A stretch of 64,000 nt of DNA. Source: Micromonospora sp. WMMD1082. GTDB taxonomy: Bacteria; Actinomycetota; Actinomycetes; Mycobacteriales; Micromonosporaceae. Positions 8,446 through 16,698 of this stretch are shown one piece after another; position 1 is the stretch's first letter, and each line of letters begins with the position of its first letter. The notes beneath the pieces are model-generated. The model was not told the DNA's origin, searched no databases, and was given only the letters and a program-made list of their open reading frames with translations. A program made the position numbers and the translations under genes. Location of the stretch: contig NZ_JARUBM010000002.1 of the NCBI RefSeq assembly GCF_029626175.1, positions 4,853,001 through 4,917,000 of the forward strand. The letters run 5' to 3'.

Positions 8446-9894
8446 ATGGGCGTGACACGCCGCGCGAAGATCGTCTGCACTCTTGGCCCCGCCACCTCAT
8501 CGCCCGAGCGCATCCGTGGGCTCGTCGAGGCCGGCATGAACGTGGCGAGGCTCAACTTCAGCCACGGCAGCCACGCCGACCACGAGGCGGTCTACCGGCT
8601 CGTCCGGGAGGCGGCCGAGGCGGCAGGCCAGCCGGTGGCGATCCTGGCCGACCTGCAGGGGCCGAAGATCCGGCTGGGCCGGTTCGCCGACGGGCCGCAC
8701 GAGTGGCGCACCGGCGACTCCGTGGTGATCACCGGCGACGATGCGCTGGGCAGCAAGGATCGCGTCTCCTGCACGTACCGCAAGCTCCCGCAGGAGGTCA
8801 AGCCCGGCGACCGGCTGCTGATCGACGACGGCCGGGTCGCCGTCGAGGTCACCGACGTCACCGGTAACGACATCCGCGTCCTGGTCACCGAGGGCGGCCC
8901 GGTCAGCAACAACAAGGGCGTCTCGCTGCCCAACGTGGCGGTCAGCGTGCCCGCCCTGTCGGAGAAGGACGCCGCCGACCTGCGCTTCGCTCTCGGCCTC
9001 GGCGTCGACCTGGTCGCGCTCTCCTTTGTCCGCTCCGCCGACGACATCAAGCTGTGCCACGCGATCATGAGCGAGGTCGGGGTGCACCGGCCGGTGCTGG
9101 CCAAGGTCGAGAAGCCGGAGGCGGTCGACCATCTCGAGGCGATCGTGCTGGCCTTCGACGGCGTCATGGTCGCCCGCGGGGACCTCGGCGTGGAGTTGCC
9201 GCTGGACGAGGTGCCGCTGGTGCAGAAGCGCGCGGTGCAGCTGTGCCGGGAGAACGCCAAGCCGGTCATCGTGGCCACCCAGATGCTCGACTCCATGATC
9301 GAGAACTCGCGGCCGACCCGCGCCGAGGCCTCCGACGTGGCCAACGCGGTGCTCGACGGCGCCGACGCGGTGATGCTCTCCGGTGAGACCAGCGTCGGCA
9401 AGTATCCGGTGCTTACCGTCAGCACCATGTCCAAGATCGTCAGCACCACCGAGTCCGGGTCGATCGCGGTTCCCCGCCTCCAGCACGACCCCCGTACGCA
9501 CGGCGGCGCGCTCACCGTGGCCGCCTCCTCGATCGCCCGGGCCATCGGGGCCAAGGCGCTGGTGGCGTTCTCGCAGACCGGCGACACCGTGCGCCGGCTG
9601 AGCCGGCTGCACTGCGAGCTGCCCCTGCTGGCCTTCACGCCGGTGCCCGAGGTGCGCCAGCAGCTCTCCCTCTCCTGGGGCGTGGAGACCTTCCTGATGC
9701 CGTTCGTGGAGCACACCGACGACATGTTCCGCCAGGTCGACCAGGCGTTGCTCGGGCTGAACCGGGGCAACCCCGGCGACTACGTGGTGATCGTGGCGGG
9801 CAGCCCGCCCGGTACCCCCGGCTCCACCAACACCCTGCGGGTGCACCAGCTCGGGTCGCTGGTCGACGCCGCGTCGGCGCGGGCCCTGCAGTGA
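8446..9894 (+). CDS. pyk: Pyruvate kinase
   Basis: 482 aa; converts phosphoenolpyruvate and ADP to pyruvate and ATP, the last step of glycolysis. Signatures are clear: KIVCTLGPA at the start, MNVARLNFSHG, the active-site motif LAKVEKPEAVDHLEAI, MVARGDLGVELP and the Mg/K site region, and LSGETSVGKYP. Length matches the family. ATG at 8446 has GGAGGAGAAC upstream; the frame is open further up to 8275 but that part is not pyruvate-kinase-like. The stop overlaps the GTG of the thioesterase gene in GTGA, so the two are translationally coupled; the same pair is adjacent in Mycobacterium tuberculosis. Confidence 0.96.
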   Translation: MGVTRRAKIVCTLGPATSSPERIRGLVEAGMNVARLNFSHGSHADHEAVYRLVREAAEAAGQPVAILADLQGPKIRLGRFADGPHEWRTGDSVVITGDDALGSKDRVSCTYRKLPQEVKPGDRLLIDDGRVAVEVTDVTGNDIRVLVTEGGPVSNNKGVSLPNVAVSVPALSEKDAADLRFALGLGVDLVALSFVRSADDIKLCHAIMSEVGVHRPVLAKVEKPEAVDHLEAIVLAFDGVMVARGDLGVELPLDEVPLVQKRAVQLCRENAKPVIVATQMLDSMIENSRPTRAEASDVANAVLDGADAVMLSGETSVGKYPVLTVSTMSKIVSTTESGSIAVPRLQHDPRTHGGALTVAASSIARAIGAKALVAFSQTGDTVRRLSRLHCELPLLAFTPVPEVRQQLSLSWGVETFLMPFVEHTDDMFRQVDQALLGLNRGNPGDYVVIVAGSPPGTPGSTNTLRVHQLGSLVDAASARALQ

Positions 9895-10772
9895 CCGACG
9901 CCTCACTCGTCGGCCAGGCCGCCGTCGACCAGCTGCTGGAGGTCCTCGACCTCGCGCCGACCGGCGCCATGTCGTTTCGGGGGATGAGCCCGCCGGTCGG
10001 CCCGCAGCGGGTCTACGGCGGGCAGGTCGCCGGCCAGGCCCTGGTCGCCGCCGGCCGCACCGTCGACCCGGAGCGGGTGGTCCACTCGTTGCACGGCTAC
10101 TTCGTGCGGGCCGGAGACCCGGCGGCGCCGATCGAGTACGAGGTGGAGAACATCCGCGACGGCCGCTCCTTCTCGGTGCGCCGCTCAGTCGCGCTCCAAC
10201 ACGGCAAGACGATCTTCTTCATGTCGGCCTCGTTCCAGCGGCCGGAGGAAGGGCTGGACCACCACGCCCCCCTCCCGCCGGACATACCCGGGCCGGAGGC
10301 GGTCCCGACGATGACCGACCGGCTCTCCCGGTATCCGGAGCGGCTGGGCATCTGGGGAAAGATCCCCCGGCCGATCGACGTACGCTACGTCGGCGAGCCC
10401 GGCTGGGTACGCCCCGGTGACCGGCCGGCCGACCCGCACCAGCGGGTGTGGATGCGGATCGACGGCAAGCTCCCCGACGACCCGCTGCTGCACGCCTGCG
10501 CCCTGACCTACGCCTCCGACCTGACCCTGCTTGACTCGGTGCTCTCGGTGCACGGCGAGGTGTGGGGGCCGGGCGGGGTGGTCGGGGCGAGCCTGGATCA
10601 CGCACTCTGGTTCCACCGGCAGTTCCGCGCCGACGAATGGTTCCTCTACGACTGCTGGAGCCCGTCCGCCTCCGGCGCACGGGGGCTGGCCACCGGCCGC
10701 ATGTTCACCGTCGACGGCCGGCAGATCGCCAGTGCCGTGCAGGAGGGCCTGCTGCGCCGCGTCGGCGCGTAA
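9891..10772 (+). CDS. tesB: Acyl-CoA thioesterase II
   Basis: 293 aa with the double hot-dog arrangement of TesB: residues about 20-120 (FRGMSPPVGPQRVYGGQVAGQALVAA..., ENIRDGRSFSVRRSVALQHG) and about 150-290 (MRIDGKLPDDPLLHACALTYASDLTLLDSVL, then SLDHALWFHRQFRADEWFLYD). Hydrolyses acyl-CoA to fatty acid and CoA. Translation starts at the GTG overlapping the pyk stop codon. The Asp in ASDLTLLD and the Gln/Thr positions expected for catalysis are present. A long degenerate tandem array follows immediately. Confidence 0.93.
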   Translation: MTDASLVGQAAVDQLLEVLDLAPTGAMSFRGMSPPVGPQRVYGGQVAGQALVAAGRTVDPERVVHSLHGYFVRAGDPAAPIEYEVENIRDGRSFSVRRSVALQHGKTIFFMSASFQRPEEGLDHHAPLPPDIPGPEAVPTMTDRLSRYPERLGIWGKIPRPIDVRYVGEPGWVRPGDRPADPHQRVWMRIDGKLPDDPLLHACALTYASDLTLLDSVLSVHGEVWGPGGVVGASLDHALWFHRQFRADEWFLYDCWSPSASGARGLATGRMFTVDGRQIASAVQEGLLRRVGA

Positions 10773-10789
10773 CGCTGGCCGGCGGTGTG

Positions 10790-11030
10790 GCCCAGGCCGG
10801 TGTGGTTGTCGCTCGGGTCGGTGTTGTCGCTCGGGTCGGTGTGTGGCGCGGGTGGGTGTTGTCGCCCAAGTCGGTGTGGCTCGGTAGGTGTTGTCGCTCG
10901 GGTCGGTGTGGCGCGGGTCGGTATTGTCGCCCAGGTCGGTGTGGCTCGGGTAGATGTGGCAGCGGTCGGTGTAGCCCAGGCGGGTGTATGGCCGGGTGGG
11001 TGTGTGGCGTGGGTCGGCGGGGGTGGTCCG
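10790..11030 (+). repeat. Degenerate 15/18-bp tandem array
   Basis: About thirteen units of the type GGTGTTGTCGCTCGGGTC (18 bp) or GGTGTGGCTCGGGTC (15 bp) follow the tesB stop codon. Unit lengths stay multiples of three or nearly so. The strand is rich in G and T. No gene is supported here; this array fills the tesB-Rrf2 gap. Confidence 0.75.
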
Positions 11031-11065
11031 GTGGGCCGCCGGTGAGCCGCCAGGTGCGGGCCGGC

Positions 11066-11071
11066 TAACCT
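11066..11071 (+). promoter_or_regulatory. Candidate -10 box, leaderless
   Basis: TAACCT ends 7 bases before the ATG at 11079; no ribosome binding site. Confidence 0.45.
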
Positions 11072-11078
11072 GTCCGGC

Positions 11079-11540
11079 ATGCGTCTCTCCGCCCGGGTGG
11101 ACTATGCCCTTCGAGCGGTCGCCGAGCTGGCCTCGGTGACCGGGGCTGGGCGTGGTCGTCCGGTGACCGCTGACCAGATCGCTCGTGCCCAGCAGATCCC
11201 GCCGAAGTTCCTGGAGAGCATCCTGCTGCAGCTGCGTCGCGGTGGCGTCGTACAGGCCCAGCGAGGTCCCGAGGGCGGCTACTGGCTGGCCCGTCCGGCC
11301 GAGGAGATCTCGCTGGCCGATGTGATCCGGGTGATCGACGGGCCGCTGGCCCACATCCGGGGCCAGCGGCCGGAGAACCTCGGCTACCACGGCGCTGCCC
11401 GGGCGTTGCAGGATGTCTGGATCGCCCTGCGCGCCAGTGAACGGCAGATCCTCGAACTGGTCACCGTCGCCGACGTGGCGCAGGGAACCCTGCCCGAGCC
11501 GGTCACCAAGCTGGTGGCCGACCCCCGCGCCTGGACCTGA
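11079..11540 (+). CDS. Rrf2 family regulator without cysteines
   Basis: 153 aa. The N-terminal winged helix is typical of Rrf2/CymR (MRLSARVDYALRAVAELA, PPKFLESILLQLRRGGVVQ, GPEGGYWLARP, ISLADVIRVIDGPL). Fe-S members carry three Cys in the C-terminal region; this protein contains no Cys at all, so it cannot hold an Fe-S cluster and is more like cysteine-metabolism regulators of the CymR type. It precedes a TauE/SafE permease, with a palindrome TCGACCAAGTCGA in the intervening region, suggesting control of sulfur-compound transport. The regulator-target link is inference. A -10-like TAACCT lies 7 bases upstream and there is no ribosome binding site. Confidence 0.88.
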   Translation: MRLSARVDYALRAVAELASVTGAGRGRPVTADQIARAQQIPPKFLESILLQLRRGGVVQAQRGPEGGYWLARPAEEISLADVIRVIDGPLAHIRGQRPENLGYHGAARALQDVWIALRASERQILELVTVADVAQGTLPEPVTKLVADPRAWT

Positions 11541-11620
11541 CCCCCGCTCACCCCTCCCCACCGCAGCTCCCCAGCGAGGCCCTCCCGCTCGCCGCCCCCG
11601 CCCCGGCCCGCCGCCCCCCG

Positions 11621-11691
11621 GGCTCCGCCCGCCCCGGCTCCGCCCGCCCCGGCTCCGCCCGCCCCGGCTCCGCCCGCCCCGGCTCCGCCCG
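11621..11691 (+). repeat. Exact 15-bp tandem repeat
   Basis: GGCTCCGCCCGCCCC is repeated four times without change from 11621 to 11680, with a partial fifth copy to 11691, starting about 80 bases after the Rrf2 stop codon. The same GGCTCCGCC core recurs in the Pro-rich coding region at 3050-3230. Confidence 0.9.
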
Positions 11692-11716
11692 GCGGCCCTT
11701 TGCCCGCCGCTGTGCA

Positions 11717-11775
11717 CAACTTCCCTGTTGTTGCTGTCTCGTCGGGGGCCTGAGGCAGCAACAACAGGGAAGTTG
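11717..11775. repeat. Perfect 20-bp palindrome
   Basis: Arms 11717-11736 and 11756-11775 are exact reverse complements (starting CAACTTCCCTG); pairing continues inward with CTCG/TGAG, leaving a loop of about 9 bases. Shares GTTGTTGCTG with the hairpin at 3899. Confidence 0.85.
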
Positions 11776-11847
11776 CTGCCTGCCCGGAGGACGCCGGGCT
11801 GCCTGCCCGGAGGGGGCCCGGCTGTCTGTCCGGAGGGCGCCGGGCGC

Positions 11848-11891
11848 GGGAGGTGGGGGGCGGGAGAGGGAGGTGGGGGGGCGGGAGAGGG
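11848..11891 (+). other. G-tract repeat with quadruplex potential
   Basis: A 20-base unit GGGAGGTGGGGGGCGGGAGA occurs twice in tandem and ends in another GGG, giving at least seven G-tracts of three or more on the plus strand. It lies 110-155 bases before the permease start. A G-quadruplex is possible on this strand; sequence alone does not prove it. Confidence 0.5.
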
Positions 11892-11958
11892 TCGCTCTGG
11901 GGTTATTCGTCTCAGTGGGCGGTCGGGGGGTTGACCGGAGGGCATGGGTGCCGCATTG

Positions 11959-11971
11959 TCGACCAAGTCGA
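11959..11971. promoter_or_regulatory. Candidate operator before TauE-like gene
   Basis: TCGAC-CAA-GTCGA is a perfect 5-3-5 palindrome 30 bases before the permease start codon and 7 bases before an alternative ATG at 11978. It is a candidate site for the upstream Rrf2 protein. Confidence 0.45.
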
Positions 11972-12001
11972 TAGGAGATGCCAAAAAGTCGGGAGGCGTC
12001 C

Positions 12002-13114
12002 GTGCGCAAGCTGCTCGTCATCGCGCTGGTGGGACTCGCCGCGCAGCTGGTCGACGGGGCGCTCGGCATGGCCTATGGCCTGACCTCCTCGACCCTGCTG
12101 CTCCTGGTCGGGGTCGCCCCGGCAGCGGCGTCGGCCTCGGTGCACCTGGCCGAGATCGGCACCACCCTCGCCGCCGGCACGGCACACTGGCGGTTCGGCA
12201 ACGTCGACTGGCGGGTGGTACGCCGCATCGCGCTGCCCGGTGCGGTCGGCGCCTTCGCCGGTGCCACCTTCCTCAGCGCACTCTCCACCGAATCGGCCGC
12301 CCCGTGGATGGCCGCGATCCTGTTCACCCTCGGCGCGTACCTTCTCGTCAGGTTCTCCCGGCCGCTGCGGCGCAACCCGGCCGCCGGCCGGCTACGCGGG
12401 CGTTTCCTCGGCCCGCTCGGCCTGGTCGCCGGCTTCGTCGACGCCACCGGCGGCGGGGGCTGGGGGCCGGTGGCGACGCCGGCCCTGCTGGTCAGCGGGC
12501 GGATGGAGCCTCGCAAGGTGATCGGCTCGGTGGACACCTCCGAGTTCGTCGTGGCTGCCGCCGCCAGCCTCGGCTTCCTGATCGGCCTGGGCACCGAGGG
12601 TTTCCTGCTGCCGATCGTGCTCGCCCTGCTCGCCGGCGGCCTGATCGCCGCACCGATCGCGGCGTGGCTGGTGCGCATCGTCCCGGCCCAGTTGCTCGGC
12701 GCGGCGGTCGGCGGCGTGATCGTGCTGACCAACGCCCGCGTCCTGATGCGCACCGCAGACCTGGGCGGCGCCCTGCCGGTGGTCGTCTACCTGCTGCTGG
12801 CCCTGGGCTGGGTCGCGGCGCTGACCCTGGCGATCCGGGTGCTGCGGCGCACCCGTCGCCAGCGCGCGCTCGGCGAGGCCGCCGCCAAGGCGTCCGCGCT
12901 CCCTGTCCCCGCCGAGACGTCCGCGCTGCCTGTCCCCGCCAAGGCGTCCGCGTCGCCGGTACGCGGCGAGGCGTCCGCAGAACCGGCCTCCGGCGACGCG
13001 CACGCACAGCCGGCTGGCGAGGGCATCAGCCGGGCTCACACCGCCGAGGCGCCGGAGCGCGTCGCAGCGGAACCGGCCGGTGCCGGTCGTGCCCTCTCCG
13101 GCGTGGACCGCTGA
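12002..13114 (+). CDS. TSUP family (TauE/SafE) permease
   Basis: About 370 aa with eight hydrophobic segments and the two TSUP repeats: AAQLVDGALGMAYGLTSSTLLL near the N-terminus and GLVAGFVDATGGGGWGPVATPAL in the second half. TSUP proteins export or import sulfite, sulfonates and similar anions. I chose GTG at 12002, which has GGGAGG 5 bases upstream; ATG at 11978 has its AGGAG too close. The C-terminal 90 residues form a low-complexity cytosolic tail with repeats of the type KASALPVPAETSALPVPA, unusual for the family. The Rrf2 gene upstream and the palindrome between them point to regulated sulfur transport. Confidence 0.88.
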   Translation: MRKLLVIALVGLAAQLVDGALGMAYGLTSSTLLLLVGVAPAAASASVHLAEIGTTLAAGTAHWRFGNVDWRVVRRIALPGAVGAFAGATFLSALSTESAAPWMAAILFTLGAYLLVRFSRPLRRNPAAGRLRGRFLGPLGLVAGFVDATGGGGWGPVATPALLVSGRMEPRKVIGSVDTSEFVVAAAASLGFLIGLGTEGFLLPIVLALLAGGLIAAPIAAWLVRIVPAQLLGAAVGGVIVLTNARVLMRTADLGGALPVVVYLLLALGWVAALTLAIRVLRRTRRQRALGEAAAKASALPVPAETSALPVPAKASASPVRGEASAEPASGDAHAQPAGEGISRAHTAEAPERVAAEPAGAGRALSGVDR

Positions 13115-13122
13115 CCCGCCCA

Positions 13123-13229
13123 GGGCCCGTGACCCGCCATGGGCCCGCGACCCGCCACGAGCCGTTGGCCTGCCACGGGCGTTGACCTGCCACGGGTCGC
13201 TGACCAATCACGGGCCCGTGACGGGCGAG
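13123..13229. repeat. 18-bp tandem array between convergent genes
   Basis: Six diverged 18-base units (one of 17) of the form GGGCCCGTGACCCGCCAT run from 13123 to 13229, starting 8 bases after the permease stop codon and ending 25 bases before the stop of the minus-strand decarboxylase. Confidence 0.8.
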
Positions 13230-13254
13230 CGTCGGTGCCCGGCCCGGACCGGGG

Positions 13255-14679
13255 TCAGTCGCCCGGTGCCAGGTCGGCCGCCGCGCGGGAGATCAGCTCC
13301 CATGCCTCGTCGACGTGCGCCTGCGCGGTCTGCGGGGAGCCGACGGCGAGGCGCAACGTGTGGCGGCCGGCGACCCGGGTGTGGGTCAGGTACACCCGCC
13401 CGGAGGCGTTCACCGCTGCCAGTAGCTGCGCGTTCGGCCCGTCCGGGCCGCGCAGCCGGAAACAGACCAGGGCGTACGGGTGCGGAGCGACCAGCTCGAA
13501 GCGATCGTCGGCGCGTATCCGGTCGGCGAAGCGGGCGGCGAGTGTCACCCCATGGCGGATGTGTTCGCGCAGGCCCTCGACGCCGTACCAGCGCAGCACG
13601 AACCACAGTTTGAGAGCTCGGAACCGCCGGCCCAGCGGCACCTGCCAGTCCCGGTAGTCGATCACCGCGCCGGACTCGGTGGCCGCGTTGCGCAGGTACT
13701 CGGGCAGCACGCTCAGCGCCTCGACCAGTTCCCCGGCGTCGGCCACCCAGAACGCGTCACAGTCGAACCCGGTGAGCAGCCACTTGTGCGGATCGAAGCA
13801 GTACGAGTCGGCGTACTCCAGGCCGTCGTGGCCGGACCGCAGCTCCGGACAGACCGCCGCGGCGCCCGCGTACGCGGCGTCGACGTGCAGGAAGACGCCC
13901 TGTTCGGCGCAGATCGGCCCGATCTGCGGCAACGGGTCCACGGCGGTGGTGGAGGTGGTGCCCACGGTCGCCACCACCAGGGCCGGCACCACCCCGGCGG
14001 CCCGGTCCGCCTCGATCGCCGCGCGCAGCGCCGTCGGCGACATGGCCCGGCTCACCGGGTCCACCTCGATCAGGCGTACCCCGTCGGCGCCCAGCCCGGC
14101 GATCCGGGCGGCCTTCTCGACTGACGAGTGCGCCTCGGTGGAGGCGTACACCCGGTAGCGGCGGTCGACGCCGACCTCGCGCCACCGGCCGGCGGCGGCC
14201 CGGTGCACGGCGATCAGGGTGGCCACCAGGGTGGCCGAGGAGGCCGAGTCCTGGATCACCCCGCCGCCGGAGCCGGTCGACCGGAACCGGGCCGGCAGGT
14301 CCAGCAGTTCGGCCAGCCAGTCGAGCAGCACCGTCTCCAGCTCGGTGCAGGCCGGGCCGGTGGCCCAGAGCATGCCCTGCACGCCCAGCCCGGCGCTGAC
14401 CAGGTCGCCCAGCACGCTTGGCCCGGAGGTGTTGGCCGGGAAGTAGCCGAAGAAGCCGGGGTGCTGCCAGTGCGTGAGTCGGGGTGCGATCAGCGAGTCC
14501 AGGTCGGCGAGCACCGCCTCGACCGGCTCGCCGTGCGCCGGTGGTCCGGCGGGGAGGCCGGCGGCGACCGTGCCGGGCGGGTCGTGGGAGGTCACCGGAC
14601 GCTGGTCGAGCGTCGCCCAGTAGTCGGCGATCCAGTCGACCACCGCGTATCCGGCCTGGCGGAACTCGTCGGGTGTCAT
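13255..14679 (-). CDS. PLP-dependent aromatic amino acid-type decarboxylase
   Basis: About 474 aa of the group II decarboxylase family (DOPA/tryptophan decarboxylase type). Seen: N-terminal DEFRQAGYAVVDWIADY, HPGFFGYFPANTS in the active-site loop, the cofactor His in ASTEAHSSVEKA, Asp in LHVDAAYAG, and the Schiff-base Lys in YCFDPHKWLLTGFDCDAFW. The product would be an aryl- or alkylamine plus CO2; the true substrate is not determined. Start ATG at 14679; a GTG four codons upstream (14691) is in frame. It lies alone behind a 364-base gap holding two strong hairpins, which suggests leader-based control. Confidence 0.9.
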   Translation of the reverse strand: MTPDEFRQAGYAVVDWIADYWATLDQRPVTSHDPPGTVAAGLPAGPPAHGEPVEAVLADLDSLIAPRLTHWQHPGFFGYFPANTSGPSVLGDLVSAGLGVQGMLWATGPACTELETVLLDWLAELLDLPARFRSTGSGGGVIQDSASSATLVATLIAVHRAAAGRWREVGVDRRYRVYASTEAHSSVEKAARIAGLGADGVRLIEVDPVSRAMSPTALRAAIEADRAAGVVPALVVATVGTTSTTAVDPLPQIGPICAEQGVFLHVDAAYAGAAAVCPELRSGHDGLEYADSYCFDPHKWLLTGFDCDAFWVADAGELVEALSVLPEYLRNAATESGAVIDYRDWQVPLGRRFRALKLWFVLRWYGVEGLREHIRHGVTLAARFADRIRADDRFELVAPHPYALVCFRLRGPDGPNAQLLAAVNASGRVYLTHTRVAGRHTLRLAVGSPQTAQAHVDEAWELISRAAADLAPGD

Positions 14680-14797
14680 GTGCGCTGCCACCCCGCGAGT
14701 CGATCAAGAAAGTCGGTCCGGACGCAAGGCCCGCGACCATCCCGGGCATCCACCTGCGTTGACGCGGGGATGAGGAAGCGGTAGAAGAAAGGGGACA

Positions 14798-14886
14798 GGC
14801 ACCGGGCCGCAATCGCGGAATCCGCACAACTACGACCCGGTGCCCCACACCGCGGCACCCCCGACCCGTCCCGACCGGGGAGTGCC
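14798..14886 (-). promoter_or_regulatory. Structured leader candidate of the decarboxylase gene
   Basis: Two hairpins lie in the gap upstream of the minus-strand decarboxylase: GGCACCGGG (14798-14806) with CCCGGTGCC (14836-14844), and GGCACCCCCG (14854-14863) with CGGGGAGTGCC (14876-14886). An AT-rich patch at 14900-14911 (TAATAAAGTTAG, plus strand) just beyond is the only promoter-like sequence in the 14692-15055 gap. I cannot match the structure to a known riboswitch. Confidence 0.4.
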
Positions 14887-15055
14887 GTACCACCACCGGT
14901 AATAAAGTTAGGCGGCCTCCGCGTCGCGAGGGTGACGCTGCCGTGAAGATCGTGTTTCGCGGACCCGTAACGCTGTGACCTGGCCCACCATGCCCGTGCC
15001 CCCGGCAGATCAGCGCGCCGGGCGCGAGCAGATCAGCGCGCGAGGCCCCGATAGG

Positions 15056-16120
15056 TCAGCGGCGCAGGCCGCCGGCGACCTCGGTGGCGACCAGCTCGAA
15101 CGAACGCACCCGGTCGGCGATGTCGTACACCATCGTGGTGAGCATCAGCTCGTCCGCGCCGGTGCTGGCCAGCAGCTCACCCAGCTGCCGGCGTACCGTC
15201 TCCGGGGAGCCGGTGGCCTGGCCCTGCCGGCGTTGCGCCAGGAACTCCCGCTCGATGTCCTGGTACGGGTACGCCGCCGCCTCCTCGGGTGTGGCGAGCG
15301 GTTCGGGCCGCCCGGACCGCAGCCGCAGGAACGACAGCCCGGCCGGCCCGGCCAGCCACTCGGCGCGCTCGTCGGTCTCCGCGCAGACCGCGTTCACCGC
15401 CACCATCGCGTACGGCCGGTCCAGCCAGCGCGACGGGCGGAAGCTCTGCCGGTACAGCGTCAGTGCCGGCAGCGTGTTCTGCGCGCTGAAGTGGTGCGCG
15501 AACGAGAACGGCAGACCCAACGCGCCGGCCAGCTGGGCGCTGAACCCGCTGGAACCCAGCAGCCACACCGCCGGCCGCTGCCCGCGCCCCGGGGTGGCGG
15601 TGATCCGCCCCGACGCGCGATCGTCGAAGTACCCCATCAGGTCGTCGAGTTCCCGGGGGAATCCCTCGGCCGACAGCCCCTCCATGGTCCGCCGCAGCGC
15701 CAGCGCGGTGACCTGGTCGGTGCCCGGGGCCCGGCCGATACCCAGGTCGATGCGCCCGGGGTGCAGCGCCTCCAGGGTGCCGAACTGCTCGGCGACCACC
15801 AGCGGCGCGTGGTTGGGCAGCATCACCCCGCCCGAACCGAGCCGGATGCCGGTGGTGTGCGCGGCCAGGTGCGCGATCAGCACCGCGGGTGCCGACGACG
15901 CGATGGCCGGCATGTTGTGGTGCTCGGCCACCCAGAACCGGTGGTAGCCCAGCTCGTCGGTGCGCCGGGCCAGCTCGGTGGTGTGCCGCAGCGCCTCGCC
16001 GGCGGAGGCGCCGACGGCGACGGGGGCGAGGTCGAGGACAGACAGCGGTACATCGATCACACGGCTGGGCAACCCGTCGGATGCCGTATCTGTTCCCACT
16101 GGACCCGGCGGGGTGATCAA
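15056..16120 (-). CDS. LLM class flavin-dependent oxidoreductase
   Basis: 354 aa, bacterial luciferase-like TIM barrel. Family landmarks: [84 protein letters not shown]. This subclass (MsnO8/YwcH-like) uses reduced flavin for monooxygenation or desulfonation; the substrate is unknown. The TTG at 16120 overlaps the stop of the preceding lrp-type gene as TTGA, so the two are coupled; a GTG start at [11 protein letters not shown] about 20 codons later is possible. It lies behind an Lrp regulator facing a sulfur amino acid enzyme, so a role in sulfur compound use is plausible but inferred. Confidence 0.88.
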   Translation of the reverse strand: MITPPGPVGTDTASDGLPSRVIDVPLSVLDLAPVAVGASAGEALRHTTELARRTDELGYHRFWVAEHHNMPAIASSAPAVLIAHLAAHTTGIRLGSGGVMLPNHAPLVVAEQFGTLEALHPGRIDLGIGRAPGTDQVTALALRRTMEGLSAEGFPRELDDLMGYFDDRASGRITATPGRGQRPAVWLLGSSGFSAQLAGALGLPFSFAHHFSAQNTLPALTLYRQSFRPSRWLDRPYAMVAVNAVCAETDERAEWLAGPAGLSFLRLRSGRPEPLATPEEAAAYPYQDIEREFLAQRRQGQATGSPETVRRQLGELLASTGADELMLTTMVYDIADRVRSFELVATEVAGGLRR

Positions 16121-16596
16121 CCCGACCCCCGCGCCTGCTCGAAGATCAGGCTGGTCTGGGTGTGCTGCACCGCCGGATCCACGGCCAGGTGGTCCAGCAC
16201 GAAGTCGCGCAGCGCCTCCGCCGAGGCGGCCCGCACATGCAGCACGTAGTCCTCCGCGCCGGCCACGTGGAACACCGACACCACCCCCGGCAACCGCACC
16301 GAGCGGGCCCGGAACGCGTCCACCGCCGCCCGCGCGTGCTCGGTCAGGCGTACCGAGACCAGCGCCTGCAGCGGCAGGCCCAACGCCGCCGGATCCACCT
16401 CGGCGTGGAACCCCCGGATCGCCCCGGAGTCCCGCAACGCCCGGGTGCGTGCCAGGCAGGTCGACGGCGCCACCCCCACCCGCTCGGCGAGGGCGTTGTT
16501 CGGCAGCCGCCCGTCGCCGGCCAGCTGGGTCAGGATCGCGCGGTCGGTGTCGTCGAGGGCCGCGAACGGCCGCACATCATTCGATACGGGGGGCAT
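16117..16596 (-). CDS. Lrp/AsnC family regulator
   Basis: 159 aa: N-terminal helix-turn-helix ([20 protein letters not shown], then [20 protein letters not shown]) and C-terminal RAM effector domain ([39 protein letters not shown]). Lrp/AsnC proteins bind amino acids and usually act on the adjacent gene. ATG at 16596 is chosen as the first Met close to the domain. It is divergent from the trans-sulfuration enzyme at 16699, and the 102-base space between holds an AT-rich inverted repeat. Its stop overlaps the LLM gene, so regulator and oxidoreductase share a transcript. Confidence 0.92.
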   Translation of the reverse strand: MPPVSNDVRPFAALDDTDRAILTQLAGDGRLPNNALAERVGVAPSTCLARTRALRDSGAIRGFHAEVDPAALGLPLQALVSVRLTEHARAAVDAFRARSVRLPGVVSVFHVAGAEDYVLHVRAASAEALRDFVLDHLAVDPAVQHTQTSLIFEQARGSG

Positions 16597-16644
16597 GCCG
16601 CCATCCTTCCCCGAACAACACCGCTCCAGAAAGGGAATATTGCG

Positions 16645-16663
16645 AATAGTCTTCGGAACTATT
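16645..16663. promoter_or_regulatory. Candidate Lrp-type operator
   Basis: AATAGT (16645-16650) and ACTATT (16658-16663) form an inverted repeat with a 7-base spacer in an AT-rich patch between the divergent lrp-type and PLP-enzyme genes. Confidence 0.45.
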
Positions 16664-16698
16664 GCCCCTGATGTGCTGGTTGTTCGATCCTCTCCGGC

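Noticed and set aside
10773..11078. CRISPR array after tesB
   Set aside because: Units are 15-18 bp, diverged and contiguous, with no spacers and no cas genes.
14676..14858. 60-codon ORF in the leader of the decarboxylase
   Set aside because: GTG start without ribosome binding site and overlapping the hairpins; not enough support for a leader peptide.
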